Assembly (NCBI RefSeq): GCF_011516655.1
Contig: NZ_WOSV01000008.1
Coordinates: 47,671-111,670 of the forward strand
Source: Acetobacter thailandicus
Lineage (GTDB): Bacteria > Pseudomonadota > Alphaproteobacteria > Acetobacterales > Acetobacteraceae
Direction: 5' to 3'
DNA: 64,000 bases
Positions 53,788-63,457 of the stretch are shown here, one piece after another (position 1 is the first letter of the stretch; every line of letters starts with the position of its first letter). The position numbers and the translations under genes are program-made. The notes beneath the pieces were generated by a model. The model saw nothing but the letters and a program-made list of their open reading frames with translations, did no database searches and was not told where the DNA came from.

Positions 53788-55175
53788 AGGTTAAGCCAGT
53801 TAATCACGCAAAAGCCGCTGAAGTTTTTTTGCAGGATGAGCCGCATCTGAAGTTCCATGATGAAAGATTGTGGGATATGCGCCAGAAGCGCGATCAGCAG
53901 ATGCATATTCTGCCTGAATGGCAGGAGCTGCGTGCCCGCGCGTCAGAGATCAAAGAGCATACTCTGGCGCATTTGCCTGAATATCTTGAGCAGTTTGAGG
54001 CGAATGCGAAAAAAAACGGTATTCATGTACACTGGGCCGCAGATGCCGGAGAGCATAACCGTATTGCCGGCGAAATTCTTGAAAAACACAGAGCGAAATC
54101 TCTGATCAAGAGTAAGTCCATGGTGACGGAAGAATGCGATATGCGCGGTTATCTTGAGCCACGGGGCATCACCGTGACCGAGACAGACCTTGGCGAACGT
54201 ATTCAGCAGCTTGATAATCAGATGCCAAGCCATGTTGTTGTGCCGGCTGTGCATAAGCTGATTCCCGATGTTGCAAAGGTTTTTGCGGAAAATTATCAGA
54301 CTGACCCGAACGAGCGCGACCCGCATGCTCTGGCAGAGGCCCAGCGTGAGGCCGCCCGGCCGGTTATTCTCTCAGCTGATGCGGGGATGACGGGTGGCAA
54401 TTTTCTTGTCGCAGAGACAGGTACTTTTGTTGTCTGTACCAACGAGGGTAATGCGGACCTGAGTTCAACTGTTACCGGCCTGCATATTGCAACCCTCGGG
54501 ATTGAGCGGATCATACCGCGTATGGCCGACTTAGGTGTTTTTGTGCGCCTGTTATCACGCAGTGCACTTGGTTCGCCTATTACTCAGTACACAACGCATT
54601 TTCGTGGCCCGCAGAAGGGGGGCGAAATGCATGTGATACTTGTCGATAACGGGCGTTCGCAGCGTCTGGGTATGGATGATTTCTGGACATCTCTGAAATG
54701 TATTCGCTGTGGTGCCTGTATGAATACCTGTCCGGTCTATCGTCGTTCAGGCGGGCTGTCATACGGCGCTGTTTACTCCGGGCCTATTGGTTCTATTCTC
54801 GACCCGACATTTAACGAGCGTAAATACAGCACGCTGCCATTTGCCTCGACGATGAACGGCAGCTGCACCAACGTCTGCCCTGTCAAAATTAATATTCATG
54901 AGCAGCTTTATAAATGGCGCAGAGTGCTGGCAGAGCATCATGAAATTCCGTTTGTGAAACGTGAGCTGATGCGCATGGCCGGCAGGATCATGGGCAAGCC
55001 TGTGCTGTATCGTGCGGCCATTAACAGCACTAATGCAGCGTTGGGTAATCTGCCACGTGTTGCTTTGTATAACTGGATGAACCCCTGGGGTAAGAACAGA
55101 GAGCTGCCTCCTGCTGCAAAACAGAGTTTTCACAGCTGGTATAAAGAAAATCGCCTGAAGAAGGAGAAAGCATAA
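53784..55175 (+). CDS. lutB: Lactate utilization iron-sulfur protein LutB (YkgF)
   Basis: 463 residues. The N-terminal LUD domain (about 60-300) is followed by two 4Fe-4S motifs, CIRCGACMNTCPVYRRSGG and, after a spacer, CTNVCPVKINIHEQL. The arrangement is that of LutB, the electron-transfer subunit of the L-lactate oxidation complex. Translationally coupled to lutA and lutC by overlaps. Confidence 0.93.
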   Translation: MKVKPVNHAKAAEVFLQDEPHLKFHDERLWDMRQKRDQQMHILPEWQELRARASEIKEHTLAHLPEYLEQFEANAKKNGIHVHWAADAGEHNRIAGEILEKHRAKSLIKSKSMVTEECDMRGYLEPRGITVTETDLGERIQQLDNQMPSHVVVPAVHKLIPDVAKVFAENYQTDPNERDPHALAEAQREAARPVILSADAGMTGGNFLVAETGTFVVCTNEGNADLSSTVTGLHIATLGIERIIPRMADLGVFVRLLSRSALGSPITQYTTHFRGPQKGGEMHVILVDNGRSQRLGMDDFWTSLKCIRCGACMNTCPVYRRSGGLSYGAVYSGPIGSILDPTFNERKYSTLPFASTMNGSCTNVCPVKINIHEQLYKWRRVLAEHHEIPFVKRELMRMAGRIMGKPVLYRAAINSTNAALGNLPRVALYNWMNPWGKNRELPPAAKQSFHSWYKENRLKKEKA

Positions 55176-55762
55176 TGAACTCTCGCGAGATGATCCTGGC
55201 CAGGCTGCGCAGCAATCGTCCTGATCCTGATGTGTATCTTTTACCGGATATTGCCATTCTTGGTGACCAGGATCGCAGCCGCGCGCGCTTTGAAACCTCT
55301 CTTGCAGGTATGGGTGGAGCAGTGCTTGAACGACAGGGAGAGGAAACCTTGGCGGCAGCTGTGGCACGTCGTTTTCCTGATGCAAAAATCATTTGCTCAG
55401 CCGTGCCTGATTATGAAGGTACGCTGCATATTGAAGATGTGACCTCACCTCAGCAGGCCGCTGAGACGGACGTGATGGTTGTGCGTGCCCCTTTTGGTAT
55501 TGCAGAGACGGGATCAGTTTTTCTCAGTGAGGCACAGCTTAATCATCTGAACTCTGCGGCACATCTGGCTCAGCATCTTGTTGTCATTCTTTCAGAGCAG
55601 AACATTACAGCGAATATGCACACGGCTTATACCGAGCGGCAGGAGTTTCATACCGCGCATTATGGTGTGCTGATGAGTGGCCCGTCAGCAACGGCTGATA
55701 TTCAGGGCGTGCTTATTCGTGGTGCCCAGGGGGTACGCAGCCTGTCTGTCTGGTGGGAATAA
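55175..55762 (+). CDS. lutC: Lactate utilization protein LutC (YkgG)
   Basis: 195 residues, a single LUD domain. Typical segments are VVRAPFGIAETGSVFLSEAQ and the end MSGPSATADIQGVLIRGAQG. It starts one base into the lutB stop (TAATG). It completes the lutABC operon; loss of any one gene abolishes LutABC-dependent lactate growth in other bacteria. Confidence 0.92.
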   Translation: MNSREMILARLRSNRPDPDVYLLPDIAILGDQDRSRARFETSLAGMGGAVLERQGEETLAAAVARRFPDAKIICSAVPDYEGTLHIEDVTSPQQAAETDVMVVRAPFGIAETGSVFLSEAQLNHLNSAAHLAQHLVVILSEQNITANMHTAYTERQEFHTAHYGVLMSGPSATADIQGVLIRGAQGVRSLSVWWE

Positions 55763-55799
55763 TTTTTTAATGATCTGCGTTGCAGATTTTGCCTGAGCG

Positions 55800-56873
55800 T
55801 TAGTTATTAATCGGAATTGTCACGATTGCCCCGGGGTTTTTCGTGGTTTTTGAAAGCTCAAGCAAAATTTGCAGCATGGTAAAAGCCAGCTTGCTGTCAA
55901 AATCATTATCAGAAATCCAGTAATAACGATTTTTATAATCAACGGTGGCGAATGACGTGGCGGGTGGTTCACGGCTGACATTCACATTGACAATAGGCTT
56001 GGTTTCACGTCCGACCAGCCTGACCCGTGCCAGCGTTTTGCCTGAGGTAACGTCTTCAGGTGGCACTTCAATCTGATAGGCAATCTGACCCAGCACACTC
56101 AGCATGGTGCGTGTCAGTAGTCTGATTTGTCCTTTGCGCGGGCTGCCTGCACCATAAACGACTTCAACACGTTCATCATTCTGCGGCATGCTGAAAAAAC
56201 GGCGGGTTTCAAAAACAACTTCTGAGAGAATTGGGTCTTTTGTTGAGGAAATGCTCAGAAAGACGTGGTTCGCGGCTGATGACTTGCCGCTCGCATCAAG
56301 AGTTTGTTCAAGCTGAATACCTAAAAGCCCTGCGACCTGAAGCAGGCGAAGGTCGTGAATAAGCTCGAAAAACTCTGGTGAACCACGGCCGACGTCACCG
56401 CCAATTGCACCGGCGTTACTGATCATATTGACTGATTGTACGGATAGTCGAAACAGCACATCAATGGGCAGCCCTCCCATAGCGAGCGGTAACAGGCTGG
56501 CGGGCGGTAACGGGCGCAGAAAGCTTTGTGCGTAGGCATCACCCGTGACGGGCTGGAAGGTAAAAGTCGGGCTTTCCTGCACCTGTACAGACAGAGCACC
56601 GCCGGGACGAAACGGCACGACGTCTGTGTTGGCATTGAGCGATGCAGAGCGCTGGAGCTGATAGCCGGAAATAAGCTGTGTTGTGTCAAGAAAACCAGGA
56701 GTGTCAGCATAGCGCAGGCTGACAACATTGAGCAGTGTCTGGCGTTTGTTTGATTCAGTCAGAGCCCGTGAGTAGCTGTTCTGGTCTTTATCGAGTCTGT
56801 AGGCCCCCAGACCCAGGCAGCCATTGAGAAGTAAACAGGAACAACACAGGACTGTTTTGAAGAAAATATGCAT
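55800..56873 (-). CDS. Lipoprotein of unknown function
   Basis: 357 residues with a lipoprotein signal (MHIFFKTVLCCSCLLLNGC, lipobox LLNGC). The mature protein starts with YSRALTESNKRQTLLNVVSL, then RYADTPGFLDTTQLISGYQL, suggesting an extended helical and beta-rich envelope protein. I know similar lipoproteins from alphaproteobacteria but no assigned function. It has no Lol-avoidance Asp at +2 (Leu follows Cys), so outer-membrane sorting is expected. It lies after murA on the same strand. Confidence 0.75.
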   Translation of the reverse strand: MHIFFKTVLCCSCLLLNGCLGLGAYRLDKDQNSYSRALTESNKRQTLLNVVSLRYADTPGFLDTTQLISGYQLQRSASLNANTDVVPFRPGGALSVQVQESPTFTFQPVTGDAYAQSFLRPLPPASLLPLAMGGLPIDVLFRLSVQSVNMISNAGAIGGDVGRGSPEFFELIHDLRLLQVAGLLGIQLEQTLDASGKSSAANHVFLSISSTKDPILSEVVFETRRFFSMPQNDERVEVVYGAGSPRKGQIRLLTRTMLSVLGQIAYQIEVPPEDVTSGKTLARVRLVGRETKPIVNVNVSREPPATSFATVDYKNRYYWISDNDFDSKLAFTMLQILLELSKTTKNPGAIVTIPINN

Positions 56874-56922
56874 CCGTCTCTATGGGGCCTGAGAGATGTG
56901 AGTAGTCGCCAGGAGGTCATAT

Positions 56923-56954
56923 GCCTGACACAGTAAAGACGTGCTGTGTCAGGC
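56923..56954. other. Hairpin between murA and the lipoprotein gene
   Basis: GCCTGACACAG (56923-56933) pairs perfectly with CTGTGTCAGGC (56944-56954), an 11-bp stem with a 10-base loop. There is no T-run on either strand, so it is more likely an mRNA-stabilising or processing element than a terminator. Confidence 0.5.
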
Positions 56955-56964
56955 TGAGAAACAC

Positions 56965-58227
56965 CTATTCTCTTATGCGTTCGATCTGAGCACCACAGGC
57001 TGCCAGTTTACGCTCAACGGCCTCATAGCCCCGGTCGAGATGGTACACACGGCTCAGAGTTGTTTCCCCCTGAGCGGCAAGACCAGCAAGAATCAGCGAG
57101 AAAGAAGCCCGCAGATCTGTTGCCATAACCGGAGCCCCGGAGAGAAGTTTTACACCACGAATAATGGCTGATGAACCATGAACATTGATGCGAGCACCCA
57201 TGCGCACCAGTTCAGGCACATGCATAAAACGATTTTCAAAAATCGTTTCTGTGAGCATAGAAGCACCCTCAGCCACAGAAAGCAGTGTCATAAACTGGGC
57301 CTGCATATCGGTGGGGAAGCCGGGGTATGGCTCGGTCATAATATCGACGCCACGAAGCGGGCCTGTACGACGCACCCGCAGAGCATTGTCCTCTTCACTG
57401 ACTTCTACGCCGGCTTCTTCAAGGGTGCGGATAACTGCACCCAGGTGCTCGGCCTGTCCGCCAATCAGCCGCAGGTCGCCGCCTGTAATGGCTGCAGCAC
57501 AGGCATAAGTACCGCATTCAATACGGTCAGCCATAATGTGGTGTTCAGCACCATGCAGAGCTTCAACACCGTCAATAATAATGTGGCCGGTGCCTGCGCC
57601 GGTAATCTGTGCTCCCATGGCATTCAGGCAAGCCGCAAGGTCAGCCATTTCAGGCTCGCGTGCGGCATTGAGAATTTCGGTGCGTCCCTTTGCCAGGGTG
57701 GCTGCCATCATCAGGTTTTCTGTGGCCCCGACAGAGGCAAATGGCAGAGCGATACGGTCTCCGGTCAGACCGTTGGGAGCGCTGGCGTTAATATAGCCAT
57801 TTTCAAGAGTAATTTCTGCGCCGAGAGCCTCAAGCCCTCTGAGGTGCATATCTACCGGGCGGGTACCGATGGCACAGCCGCCGGGCAGAGAAACCCGCGC
57901 TTTACCACAGCGTGCCAGCAGCGGGCCGAGAACCAGAATAGAAGCCCGCATTTTAGAGACGATGTCATACGGGGCTTCAGTATTGGTGATTGTGCCACTG
58001 ATGCACAGAGTGCTGTCATCACCATTGACGGCTTCAACTGTCATGCCATGCTGCGTCAGCAGGTCGCGCATTGTTGCGATATCATCAATGCGCGGGACGT
58101 TGCTGAGTATCAGACGTTCTGATGTTAACAGCCCGGCCACCAGGAGCTTGAGCGCAGCATTTTTTGCCCCGCCAATTGTGATGTCGCCGTGGAGAGGCCT
58201 GCCACCCCGGATGATAAATCTGTCCAT
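56965..58227 (-). CDS. murA: UDP-N-acetylglucosamine 1-carboxyvinyltransferase MurA
   Basis: 420 residues. It catalyses the first committed step of peptidoglycan synthesis. The early [14 protein letters not shown] supplies the catalytic Lys. [14 protein letters not shown] carries the active-site Cys that fosfomycin alkylates, so sensitivity at the target is expected. Full length with normal ends. dcd lies upstream in the same direction, nine bases away. Confidence 0.96.
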   Translation of the reverse strand: MDRFIIRGGRPLHGDITIGGAKNAALKLLVAGLLTSERLILSNVPRIDDIATMRDLLTQHGMTVEAVNGDDSTLCISGTITNTEAPYDIVSKMRASILVLGPLLARCGKARVSLPGGCAIGTRPVDMHLRGLEALGAEITLENGYINASAPNGLTGDRIALPFASVGATENLMMAATLAKGRTEILNAAREPEMADLAACLNAMGAQITGAGTGHIIIDGVEALHGAEHHIMADRIECGTYACAAAITGGDLRLIGGQAEHLGAVIRTLEEAGVEVSEEDNALRVRRTGPLRGVDIMTEPYPGFPTDMQAQFMTLLSVAEGASMLTETIFENRFMHVPELVRMGARINVHGSSAIIRGVKLLSGAPVMATDLRASFSLILAGLAAQGETTLSRVYHLDRGYEAVERKLAACGAQIERIRE

Positions 58228-58236
58228 CGGTTTTAC

Positions 58237-58791
58237 TCACATACGCGGGGTGGTGACACCAGATTGTTTCATATATTTGCCTGTGCGGTCAGCGTAGCTG
58301 GTTTCACAGGGTGTCTCACCTTTAAAAAAGAGAAACTGGCAAATACCTTCATTGGCGTAGATACGTGCCGGCAGAGGGGTTGTATTGCTGATTTCGATCG
58401 TGACCTGACCTTCCCACTCTGGTTCCAGAGGGGTGACATTCACAATAATACCGCAGCGTGCATAAGTTGATTTGCCAAGGCAGACGACCAGCACATCGCG
58501 GGGAATACGAAAATATTCAATGGTATGTGCCAGAACGAAGCTGTTTGGCGGGATGATGCACTGGTCTGCCTTACGTGAAACAAAGCTGTCAGGTGAAAAA
58601 TCCTTGGGGTCAACAATGGCGTTGTTGACGTCAGTAAAAATGCGGAACTCATCAGCAATACGCGCATCATAGCCGTAAGAGGACAGGCCATAGGAAATGA
58701 CGCCATCGCGCTTCTGAGATTCGACAAATGGCTCAATCATACCGTGGTCCTGGGCCATCTGACGTATCCATGTATCGGGTAGCACGGGCAT
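58237..58791 (-). CDS. dcd: dCTP deaminase Dcd
   Basis: 184 residues from ATG 58791, with GGAGAAG upstream; the frame is open 46 codons further, but that part is not family-like. It deaminates dCTP to dUTP. Motifs are [31 protein letters not shown] and [19 protein letters not shown] with the catalytic Glu. The end, [13 protein letters not shown], is typical. It follows a small basic protein gene by one base, so they are probably coupled. Confidence 0.95.
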   Translation of the reverse strand: MPVLPDTWIRQMAQDHGMIEPFVESQKRDGVISYGLSSYGYDARIADEFRIFTDVNNAIVDPKDFSPDSFVSRKADQCIIPPNSFVLAHTIEYFRIPRDVLVVCLGKSTYARCGIIVNVTPLEPEWEGQVTIEISNTTPLPARIYANEGICQFLFFKGETPCETSYADRTGKYMKQSGVTTPRM

Positions 58792-58792
58792 G

Positions 58793-58984
58793 TCAGTTCT
58801 TCTCCGGTAGTGCAGATTGTATCTGGTTATTTTGTTCTTCCTGCCGGGTGCGTGCCTGTTGTTTGCGACGTCGAAGGTTCGCACGCAGGGCAGCAGCCTC
58901 TTTTTCAGCACGCGCAGCTTTTGCTGCAAGAGTTTTTGCAGAAACGTTGGTGCCGGCAGAAGGGGGTAAGGACGAATCGGTCAT
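58793..58984 (-). CDS. Small basic coiled-coil protein upstream of dcd
   Basis: 63 residues from ATG 58984 (an in-frame ATG at 59017 adds 11). The middle is a charged amphipathic helix ([20 protein letters not shown] followed by [13 protein letters not shown]). Similar short '[10 protein letters not shown]' proteins are common in alphaproteobacteria, without known function. Its stop lies one base before the dcd start. Confidence 0.6.
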   Translation of the reverse strand: MTDSSLPPSAGTNVSAKTLAAKAARAEKEAAALRANLRRRKQQARTRQEEQNNQIQSALPEKN

Positions 58985-59070
58985 AGAGTCCGAGGTCTGA
59001 TGAGGTAAAACATTCACTGTGGTGAGTAGCAGAGCCTGGCAGATATGCCTAGCGGTAAGCGTCTTTTACG

Positions 59071-59913
59071 TCAGATATCCTGCCAGGTGCAGGGTGTGAC
59101 GTGGCCGGTGCGCAGGCTGTCTTTGAAAGAAGAGGCGCAGAGAGCTTCAAATTCAGCTTCGTGCTCATAAGCTGGCATGAGTTTTTGTATCAGCGCATTT
59201 TTATGCGTCGCCGGATGGAAATAAATTTCCGAGATGCCATCAGGTAAGTGTGTTGCCAGGGCGGAGACTCTTTGTGCTGTCATGTGACCGCTCCATGCCA
59301 GACCAAAACACCAGTCGTTGGTGACCATACCGGCCGAACGGATCTGATGGCGGAGCAGGCGTGTCCACTGCCTGAGCACGGCATCGCCAAAGCTGTCAGA
59401 GATTTTTTCTGAAGCTGCCAGAGGGGCTGGTGGTTCAAGGGGGGTACGAATGGCTCTCAGACCGTAGTTTTTGCCAATATCAATCATCATACGCGCTACA
59501 GTAGGGTGCAGGTGCATATGTTTATGGGCATTGGCGTGGTCGAGTGTCAGCCCTGTTTTACGGAAGGCTTCAAACTGCGCAGTAATTTCTTTGTGCAGCT
59601 GTTTGCGCCCTTGTGGACGAAAAAAATAATCTACCCCGAGACCCAGTTGTGAAGAGGAAAACCAGCCGTCAGGCTGAGTGATCAGCGGCAGGCTGGTGTG
59701 TGGAAGAACCGAAGCGCCCTCAATTACCACCAGGTGCAGCCCGACATGCAGGCCGGGCAGGCGTTTGGCACGCTCGACAGCATCGGCGGCAGCCGGGCCG
59801 GCAACCATCAGGCTGGCAGTTGAAAGAACGCCTTCACGATGAGCAATTTCGATGGCTTCATTGACTTCGACAGACAGACCAAAATCGTCAGAGGAGATAA
59901 TGGCACGCTTCAT
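59071..59913 (-). CDS. hpnK: Hopanoid biosynthesis deacetylase HpnK (YdjC/ChbG family)
   Basis: 280 residues from ATG 59913 with AGGAGA seven bases upstream. The metal-binding YdjC motifs are SSDDFG (residues 8-13), LHVGLHLVV and DHANAHKHMHLHP. HpnK removes the acetyl group from N-acetylglucosaminyl bacteriohopanetetrol made by HpnI. It lies 127 bases downstream of hpnJ on the same strand. Cytoplasmic or membrane-associated. Confidence 0.92.
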   Translation of the reverse strand: MKRAIISSDDFGLSVEVNEAIEIAHREGVLSTASLMVAGPAAADAVERAKRLPGLHVGLHLVVIEGASVLPHTSLPLITQPDGWFSSSQLGLGVDYFFRPQGRKQLHKEITAQFEAFRKTGLTLDHANAHKHMHLHPTVARMMIDIGKNYGLRAIRTPLEPPAPLAASEKISDSFGDAVLRQWTRLLRHQIRSAGMVTNDWCFGLAWSGHMTAQRVSALATHLPDGISEIYFHPATHKNALIQKLMPAYEHEAEFEALCASSFKDSLRTGHVTPCTWQDI

Positions 59914-60040
59914 GGAGAGGTCTCCTGTCATATCGAAAGAGGCAGATGTCAGAGATATTCTGGTCGTGCAGAAAAGAGTTGATAAAAATAAGGCCGGTGC
60001 ACCCGTGGGAGTGCGCCGGCCATTATTACATCAGGAAAAG

Positions 60041-61465
60041 TCAGCTTGCCTGACGATCTTTAAGGAAGTGGAAGAACTCCACACCTTCGCGCAGGCGGCG
60101 CTTCATCATCTGCGGGGAGCGTACCATTTCACCAACAATGGAGGCAATTTTCGGAGCGCGGAAATAGAATTTTTTATAGAATTCTTCAACGCTGTTGAAA
60201 ATTTCAGTGTGTGACAGGTGCGGGTAATGCAATGGCGCCATCTGCACGCCGTTCTCGTCAATCAGGTCAGCATTGCTTTCATCAAGCCAGCCGTTTTCTG
60301 ATGCCTGCTTGTGCAGGGCGGTGCCAGGATAAGGCGCAGCCAGAGAAACCTGCAGTGTGTGCGGATTGATCTCTTTAGCAAAGTTGATGGTTTCCTGAAT
60401 GGTCTCTTTGGTTTCTCCGGGGAGACCGAGGATGAAGGTGCCATGAATTTTAATGCCAAGTTCGTGGCAGTTTTTCGTAAATTCGCGGGCAACTTCGACG
60501 CGCATACCTTTTTTGATGTTATGCAGAATCTGCTGGTTGCCGCTCTCATAACCTACCAGAAGCAGGCGCAGGCCGTTATCACGCAGTACTTTCAGTGTTT
60601 CGCGAGGCACGTTTGCTTTTGCATTACATGACCATGTGATGCCCATTTTTCCCAGCTCGCGGGCAATGGCTTCTGCGCGTGGCAGATCATCGGTGAACGT
60701 ATCGTCGTCAAAGAAAAATTCTTTGACCTGTGGGAAATACTGGCGGGCCAGGCGAATTTCAGCAGCAACATGCTGTGGGCTGCGTGTGCGGTAGCGATGT
60801 CCGCCCACAGTCTGTGGCCACAGGCAGAAGGTGCAGCGAGACTTACAGCCACGTCCCGTATAGATAGAAATATAAGGGTGCATCAGGTAACCGATGAAGT
60901 AATCTTCAATCCGCAGGTCACGCTTATAGACTTCGGTTACGAAAGGCAGGCTGTCCATGTCTTCAATCATGGCGCGGTCGCGGTTCGTAACAATTACACC
61001 GTCTTTATTACGCCATGTGATGCCATCAACATCTTTGAAATCACGGCCTTCAGCAATTTCTTTGATGGTGTAGTCGAACTCATTGCGGGCAACGAAGTCA
61101 ATCGGTGCACCTTTGAGCAGGCTTTCATCAGGCTGCACAGCAACTTTAGCACCAACCATACCAATTTTAAGGTTGGGGTTTACGTCCTTGAGCATCTGAG
61201 CGACTTCAACATCCTTCGCGAAAGAAGGGGTTGATGTGTGCAGAATGACCAGGTCGCGGTTTTTCACATCTTCAAGGATAGGCTCCATGCCAATGCCAGC
61301 CGGAGGTGCATCAATCAGGCGGCTGCCTTCAACCATGGCGGCAGGCTGTGCCAGCCATGTCGGGTACCAGAATGATTTGATTTCCCGTTTTGCCTGATAG
61401 CGGGAGCCTGCACCACCATCGAAACCATCGAAAGTCGGAGGCTGAAGGAAGAGAGTTCTCATCAT
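60041..61465 (-). CDS. hpnJ: Radical SAM hopanoid enzyme HpnJ
   Basis: 474 residues. The first 190 form a cobalamin-binding-like domain. The radical SAM cluster motif CxxxCxxC is at Cys-207, Cys-211 and Cys-214 (GRGCKSRCTFCLWPQ). HpnJ converts the glucosamine ring of bacteriohopanetetrol glucosamine to the cyclitol ether. The C-terminal part is normal for B12-type radical SAM enzymes. Its ATG overlaps the hpnI stop (ATGATGA), so the two are coupled. Confidence 0.93.
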   Translation of the reverse strand: MMRTLFLQPPTFDGFDGGAGSRYQAKREIKSFWYPTWLAQPAAMVEGSRLIDAPPAGIGMEPILEDVKNRDLVILHTSTPSFAKDVEVAQMLKDVNPNLKIGMVGAKVAVQPDESLLKGAPIDFVARNEFDYTIKEIAEGRDFKDVDGITWRNKDGVIVTNRDRAMIEDMDSLPFVTEVYKRDLRIEDYFIGYLMHPYISIYTGRGCKSRCTFCLWPQTVGGHRYRTRSPQHVAAEIRLARQYFPQVKEFFFDDDTFTDDLPRAEAIARELGKMGITWSCNAKANVPRETLKVLRDNGLRLLLVGYESGNQQILHNIKKGMRVEVAREFTKNCHELGIKIHGTFILGLPGETKETIQETINFAKEINPHTLQVSLAAPYPGTALHKQASENGWLDESNADLIDENGVQMAPLHYPHLSHTEIFNSVEEFYKKFYFRAPKIASIVGEMVRSPQMMKRRLREGVEFFHFLKDRQAS

Positions 61466-62718
61466 GGGAAGTTTGATCCTGACAAGGTTGAGAGGGCACG
61501 GCCTGATGGGGTGGAGGTCAGATCATCGGAAGGGACGTTGTCCTTTGTTTCCGGGGAGATGTGACGATTTGAAGATTTACGAGCAGAGTGTGGGGTTACA
61601 TGCATTGTTTGGCCGCGCCAGTCAACCTGTGTGCCATGAACACTTCCTGCCATAATACCGGCAGAGAGCAGGTCACGCAGAGGAAGAAACAGCAAAGGCC
61701 ACCATGCTTTTTCACCTGTAATCTGATTGATACTGCGTGCTGTTATGGCACGAATACCCCAGCATGAGAAAAAGAAAATCCACGCCTTGCGTGAGGTGGG
61801 TTTGAGAAGAACTGTCAGTAACGCCCAGAAAAGTGACAGCTGAATTGAAGATGCTGCATAGCCTGCAGGTGCCAGAGAGCGCACAGTACGCCCCCATCGC
61901 AGTTCGTGCGCTATGAGTTCAGGAGCTGACTGCTCAGCTACAGTTGTCCAGGTCAGGCAGTCAGCAATAGTAATATCATGTCCCTTTTGCCTGACCAGCT
62001 GCCCCAGAACGCCGTCATCGGCGACATGAGGTAATAAGGCCTGAAGGCCTCCGACAGACTCCAGAACTGAACGCGTCAGTGCCATTGTGGCACCCAGACA
62101 GTCCTGACGCCCCAGATGGCGGGACAGAATAACACCAGGCAGAAAATTGTGGTTGATCTGACTGGCAGCCATACGCTGAACAAAAGAGTTCTGTGCCGGG
62201 CGACCAGCGTACAGGGTTGTGACAAGGCCTGTTCCGGCTTTGTTAAGAGCTCTGACAATGTGGCGCAGGTAATCCGGTCGCACATGAATGTCAGAATCAG
62301 AAATGATCAGTGTCTCATATTCTGCATATGGCAGCACATTCATCAGGTTACTGATTTTGCGGTTCAGCCCGTAAATGCCGGGGTGACATATGACCTGCAT
62401 ATCAAGGTGGGGGTAGCGCTTTTTCAGGCGTTCCACCAGAGCAATTGCCGGGTCTGCTTTATCCTGCACACCAAACAGTATCTGAAAGCGTGGATAGTCC
62501 TGCTGGCAGAAGCTTTCTATGGCTTCTTCGAGCAGAGGTTCTGTTCCGCACAGAGGTTTGAGAATAGTAACCGGTGGCAGCGGCTGCTCCCCCGCTGAGG
62601 GGGAGCGCTCTCTTTTGCGGAAACGTCTGAAGAGCAGGGCGCCGGCCACAGATTGCGCACATCCGGCTGCGGCCAGAACAGAACTTGAGAGAGCCAGAAC
62701 AGAAGAAATGCGAAACAT
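61462..62718 (-). CDS. hpnI: Hopanoid glycosyltransferase HpnI (GT21-like)
   Basis: 418 residues with an N-terminal membrane helix and further helices near the C-terminus. The ceramide-glucosyltransferase-like motifs are IISDSDIHV (D1/D2), QDCLGATMAL, VADDGVLGQLVR (D3) and HELRWGRTVR (RxxRW). It adds N-acetylglucosamine to bacteriohopanetetrol. The C-terminal 60 residues are hydrophilic and unlike known members. Coupled to hpnJ. Confidence 0.92.
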   Translation of the reverse strand: MFRISSVLALSSSVLAAAGCAQSVAGALLFRRFRKRERSPSAGEQPLPPVTILKPLCGTEPLLEEAIESFCQQDYPRFQILFGVQDKADPAIALVERLKKRYPHLDMQVICHPGIYGLNRKISNLMNVLPYAEYETLIISDSDIHVRPDYLRHIVRALNKAGTGLVTTLYAGRPAQNSFVQRMAASQINHNFLPGVILSRHLGRQDCLGATMALTRSVLESVGGLQALLPHVADDGVLGQLVRQKGHDITIADCLTWTTVAEQSAPELIAHELRWGRTVRSLAPAGYAASSIQLSLFWALLTVLLKPTSRKAWIFFFSCWGIRAITARSINQITGEKAWWPLLFLPLRDLLSAGIMAGSVHGTQVDWRGQTMHVTPHSARKSSNRHISPETKDNVPSDDLTSTPSGRALSTLSGSNFP

Positions 62719-62794
62719 CAGCCAGCAATCATTCCTCTGTGGCAGAGCATGCTTGTTGTCAGTGCGTTTAGTTTCACGATCGGCTTATCCTGAT

Positions 62795-63457
62795 TTATTT
62801 AGCTTCAGAGAAGCTTTTAACTTTATTTTCAAGCACTTTTATTAAACCAGCAACCCCACCTGACGTTAAAGTCGAGCGGAAATCAGAACGCTGGGCAGCA
62901 GCCTGGCTAATACGTGATTCACTCAGCAGAACGTCAGTAATGCGCCAGCCATTATCTTCATGATGCATAATGTAGCTCAGCGGTGTACCCGGCATGCTAT
63001 CCTGCGAGCCGATAAATGTGTTTACGATTTTATCGCCGGCAACAGGAGAGTTTTCAGGTTCTGGCTTGATTGTGAAGCGTGCTCCTGCACCTGGTGTAAA
63101 GCTGGAGACATAACGGGCAACGGTGAAGTCACGAAATGCTGCGAGAAGTTTTGCTTTGTCTTCAGGTGTCAGAGAATCGTATCGCAGTCCGACAGAGGCT
63201 TTAAGTACAGCACTCAGGTCAAAGCTTTTATCGACAGCGGCGCCAACGATAGCTGCCCGGTCGCTGAAGCCTGCATGTGAGGTTTGTATTTGTTCAAGTG
63301 CTGCATAGAGTGTCTGAACAGGGGTGATGACAGCAGAGTTGGCGGCTGTCTGTGCCTGAGCTGCTGGGAAAAGGAGACCTGATCCGGCAACGGGAGCAAA
63401 GGCTACGCCAAGGCCAAGCAGAAGACCTGCGCGGAAGGCAATGCGTTTTAAGCTCAT
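62795..63457 (-). CDS. hpnM: Hopanoid-associated MlaC-like protein HpnM
   Basis: 220 residues with a signal peptide (ending PAAQAQ). The MlaC/Ttg2D domain covers most of it (FDLSAVLKASVGLRYDSLTP, FRDFTVARYVSSF, DNGWRITDVLLSESRI). Such proteins carry lipids across the periplasm, and HpnM is implicated in hopanoid trafficking. Its ATG overlaps the dxs stop (ATGA). Confidence 0.88.
   Translation of the reverse strand: MSLKRIAFRAGLLLGLGVAFAPVAGSGLLFPAAQAQTAANSAVITPVQTLYAALEQIQTSHAGFSDRAAIVGAAVDKSFDLSAVLKASVGLRYDSLTPEDKAKLLAAFRDFTVARYVSSFTPGAGARFTIKPEPENSPVAGDKIVNTFIGSQDSMPGTPLSYIMHHEDNGWRITDVLLSESRISQAAAQRSDFRSTLTSGGVAGLIKVLENKVKSFSEAK

Noticed and set aside
57178..58122. Long forward reading frame opposite murA
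   Set aside because: It is the antisense of a fully conserved murA; its composition is typical of a shadow frame, and it has no recognisable domain.
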